Positions 7,147-8,193 of a stretch of 8,193 nucleotides of DNA are shown piece after piece (within the stretch, counting starts at the first letter, position 1; each line of letters opens with the position of its first letter). The notes under the pieces were generated by a model, which made no database searches, was not told the DNA's origin, and saw only the letters and a list, made by a program, of their open reading frames with translations. The translations under genes were made by a program, and so were the position numbers. This stretch comes from an uncultured Flavobacteriia bacterium (lineage in GTDB: Bacteria > Bacteroidota > Bacteroidia > Flavobacteriales_D > Crocinitomicaceae), in contig CAIYQV010000012.1 in the NCBI GenBank assembly GCA_903928365.1, positions 1 through 8,193 on the forward strand, given 5' to 3'.

Positions 7147-8193
7147 ATGAAAAAACTATTTACTTTTTTAAGTTGCTTGTTTTTATTGCAGGCGCATGCT
7201 CAGATCGAAGGGACATGGAAACTGTCTCCAACAGTTGGAGCGTTGGCCGTTGGGCCAAATCAAGGAGACGGATCGTGGTGGTCAAGTTCCGTTGGGGATG
7301 TAACTACGAGAGCATGTCTTTTCGATGATTCTCTAACATTTCAAGCGGATGGCACCCTAAACCATTACATGGATGGTAGTACATGGCTCGAAACCTGGCA
7401 GGGTGTGGCGTCAGAATCTTGCGGAACTCCGGTAGCTCCGCACGATGGCACTACTAATGCTCCGTATACATACACTTATGACTCTGGAACTGGTCAATTA
7501 ACGGTAAATGGAATTGGTGCACACCTTGGTCTTCCAAAAGTGATTAATGGAGCAGAGATCAATAATCCAGCGAATGCAGCAGCGAGTATCACCTATCTGA
7601 TCTCATTCTCTCCAGACAATAACACAATGACTGTTGATATCAGTATTGCTGGTGGTTGGTGGCGTTTTGTATATGGACGTATCATACACGTTGCAAGCGC
7701 ACCTTTTGTGGGAACATGGCAATTAAAGTCTGATGTAGGTTCATTGGCTGTTGGACCGGCTCAGGGAGATGGTTCATGGTGGTCCAATTCATTAGCGGAT
7801 GTTGCTACACGAGCTTGTTTATTCGATGATTCTTTAAAATTTGATGCAGATGGCACCCTGAATCATTATATGGATGGAAGCACCTGGTTGGAGGCATGGC
7901 AGGGAGCAACTCCTGATGGCTGTGGAACTCCTGTAGCCCCTCACGATGGTGTTACTAATGCCCCGTATTCCTACGTATACAGTTCATCAACAGGTGAACT
8001 AACACTAAATGGAATTGGTGCACACCTAGGATTAGCGAAGGTAATCAATGGCGCTGAGATTAATAACCCAGCCAATGCAGCTGCGAGTATTACATATCTG
8101 ATCACCATGTCACCGGACAATAATACTATGACTGCTGATATAAGCATAGCTGGTGGTTGGTGGCGCTTTGTATACGGACGCGTTATACATTCA
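7147..8193 (+). CDS. Secreted protein with tandem aromatic-rich domains, 3' end outside window
   Basis: Open reading frame of 349 codons running off the window. The start at 7147 gives a classical signal peptide (MKKLFTFLSC then LFLLQAHA, cleavage likely A-H-A|Q after residue 18) with no lipobox in a suitable place, so the product is exported without a lipid anchor. Two copies of one domain follow (residues 22-181 and 189-348), each with GTW, LAVGP, GDGSWWS, TRACLFDD, YMDGSTWLE, CGTPVAPHDG, GIGAHLGL, KVINGAEINNP and GGWWRFVYGR. Domains of this kind occur in secreted Bacteroidota proteins, in my recollection often with GH16 or sorting modules, but I cannot name the family with certainty. Many surface Trp and Tyr residues suggest carbohydrate binding. 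What follows (more repeats, a GH16 domain, a type IX secretion tail) is not visible. Its place directly after the PUL suggests the same substrate. Confidence 0.87.
   Translation, partial: MKKLFTFLSCLFLLQAHAQIEGTWKLSPTVGALAVGPNQGDGSWWSSSVGDVTTRACLFDDSLTFQADGTLNHYMDGSTWLETWQGVASESCGTPVAPHDGTTNAPYTYTYDSGTGQLTVNGIGAHLGLPKVINGAEINNPANAAASITYLISFSPDNNTMTVDISIAGGWWRFVYGRIIHVASAPFVGTWQLKSDVGSLAVGPAQGDGSWWSNSLADVATRACLFDDSLKFDADGTLNHYMDGSTWLEAWQGATPDGCGTPVAPHDGVTNAPYSYVYSSSTGELTLNGIGAHLGLAKVINGAEINNPANAAASITYLITMSPDNNTMTADISIAGGWWRFVYGRVIHS
7210..7710 (+). repeat. Tandem domain repeat, copy 1 (501-nt period)
   Basis: Encodes residues 22-188, starting at GTWKL and ending with the short linker V-A-S-A-P-F-V. 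It contains two Cys (57 and 92) in T-R-A-C-L-F-D-D and S-C-G-T-P, conserved in copy 2 and possibly disulfide-bonded after export. Trp44-Trp45 and Trp171-Trp172 are paired tryptophans suited to stacking on sugar rings. The next copy starts exactly 167 codons later with no insertion or deletion. Confidence 0.93.
7711..8193 (+). repeat. Tandem domain repeat, copy 2 (near complete at window end)
   Basis: Encodes residues 189-349, starting at GTWQL and ending just after the GGWWRFVYGR strand, so the domain itself looks complete and only the following linker is cut. By hand comparison about 30 of 160 positions differ from copy 1, with no gaps. Cys224 and Cys259 match the two Cys of copy 1. DNA differences are numerous even where the protein is identical. 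Confidence 0.92.

Noticed and set aside
7174..7176. Cys10 of the secreted protein as a lipidated residue
   Set aside because: It sits within the hydrophobic core only ten residues in, too early for a lipoprotein signal; A-H-A|Q after residue 18 is a better signal peptidase I site.

Overview
The window reads as part of a polysaccharide utilization locus (PUL) from a member of the Bacteroidota. The support is a SusC/SusD pair, several Bacteroidota-type lipoprotein signal peptides, a Nudix/winged-helix sugar regulator and a TTTG/TAnnTTTG-like promoter. The genus cannot be fixed from this stretch. The enzymes (a GH16 endo-beta-1,3-glucanase-like lipoprotein and a GH3 beta-glucosidase) point to laminarin or another mixed beta-1,3-glucan as substrate. 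This layout resembles laminarin loci known from marine Bacteroidota.

Layout: positions 1-7093 form one tightly packed, plus-strand operon. It holds the C-terminal end of a SusC-like TonB-dependent transporter, a complete SusD-like binding lipoprotein, a PKD-domain lipoprotein that is probably a surface glycan-binding protein, the GH16 lipoprotein, the GH3 lipoprotein and a Nudix-family transcriptional regulator. Gaps are 2, 11 and 8 nt, followed by two 4-nt ATGA overlaps. The first real break is the 53-nt AT-rich interval 7094-7146. It carries a perfect 7-bp inverted repeat overlapping a plausible promoter. It precedes a secreted protein (7147 to the window end, open) made of two near-identical domains of about 160 residues in tandem.

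Proposed working: SusD, the PKD lipoprotein and GH16 sit on the cell surface, where they bind and cut the glucan. SusC imports oligosaccharides, and the GH3 enzyme, probably periplasmic, releases glucose. The Nudix-like protein, whose Nudix box has lost its catalytic residues, probably senses a sugar or sugar derivative and regulates the locus. The last gene looks like a further secreted glucan-binding protein or enzyme joining the same system.

The least ordinary point is that the C-terminal domain of the PKD lipoprotein and the tandem domains of the last gene share a spaced residue pattern, suggesting one module family used in two architectures. No RNA genes, CRISPR arrays, insertion sequences or frameshifts were seen. 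Apart from 7094-7146 there is no non-coding stretch longer than about 11 nt.
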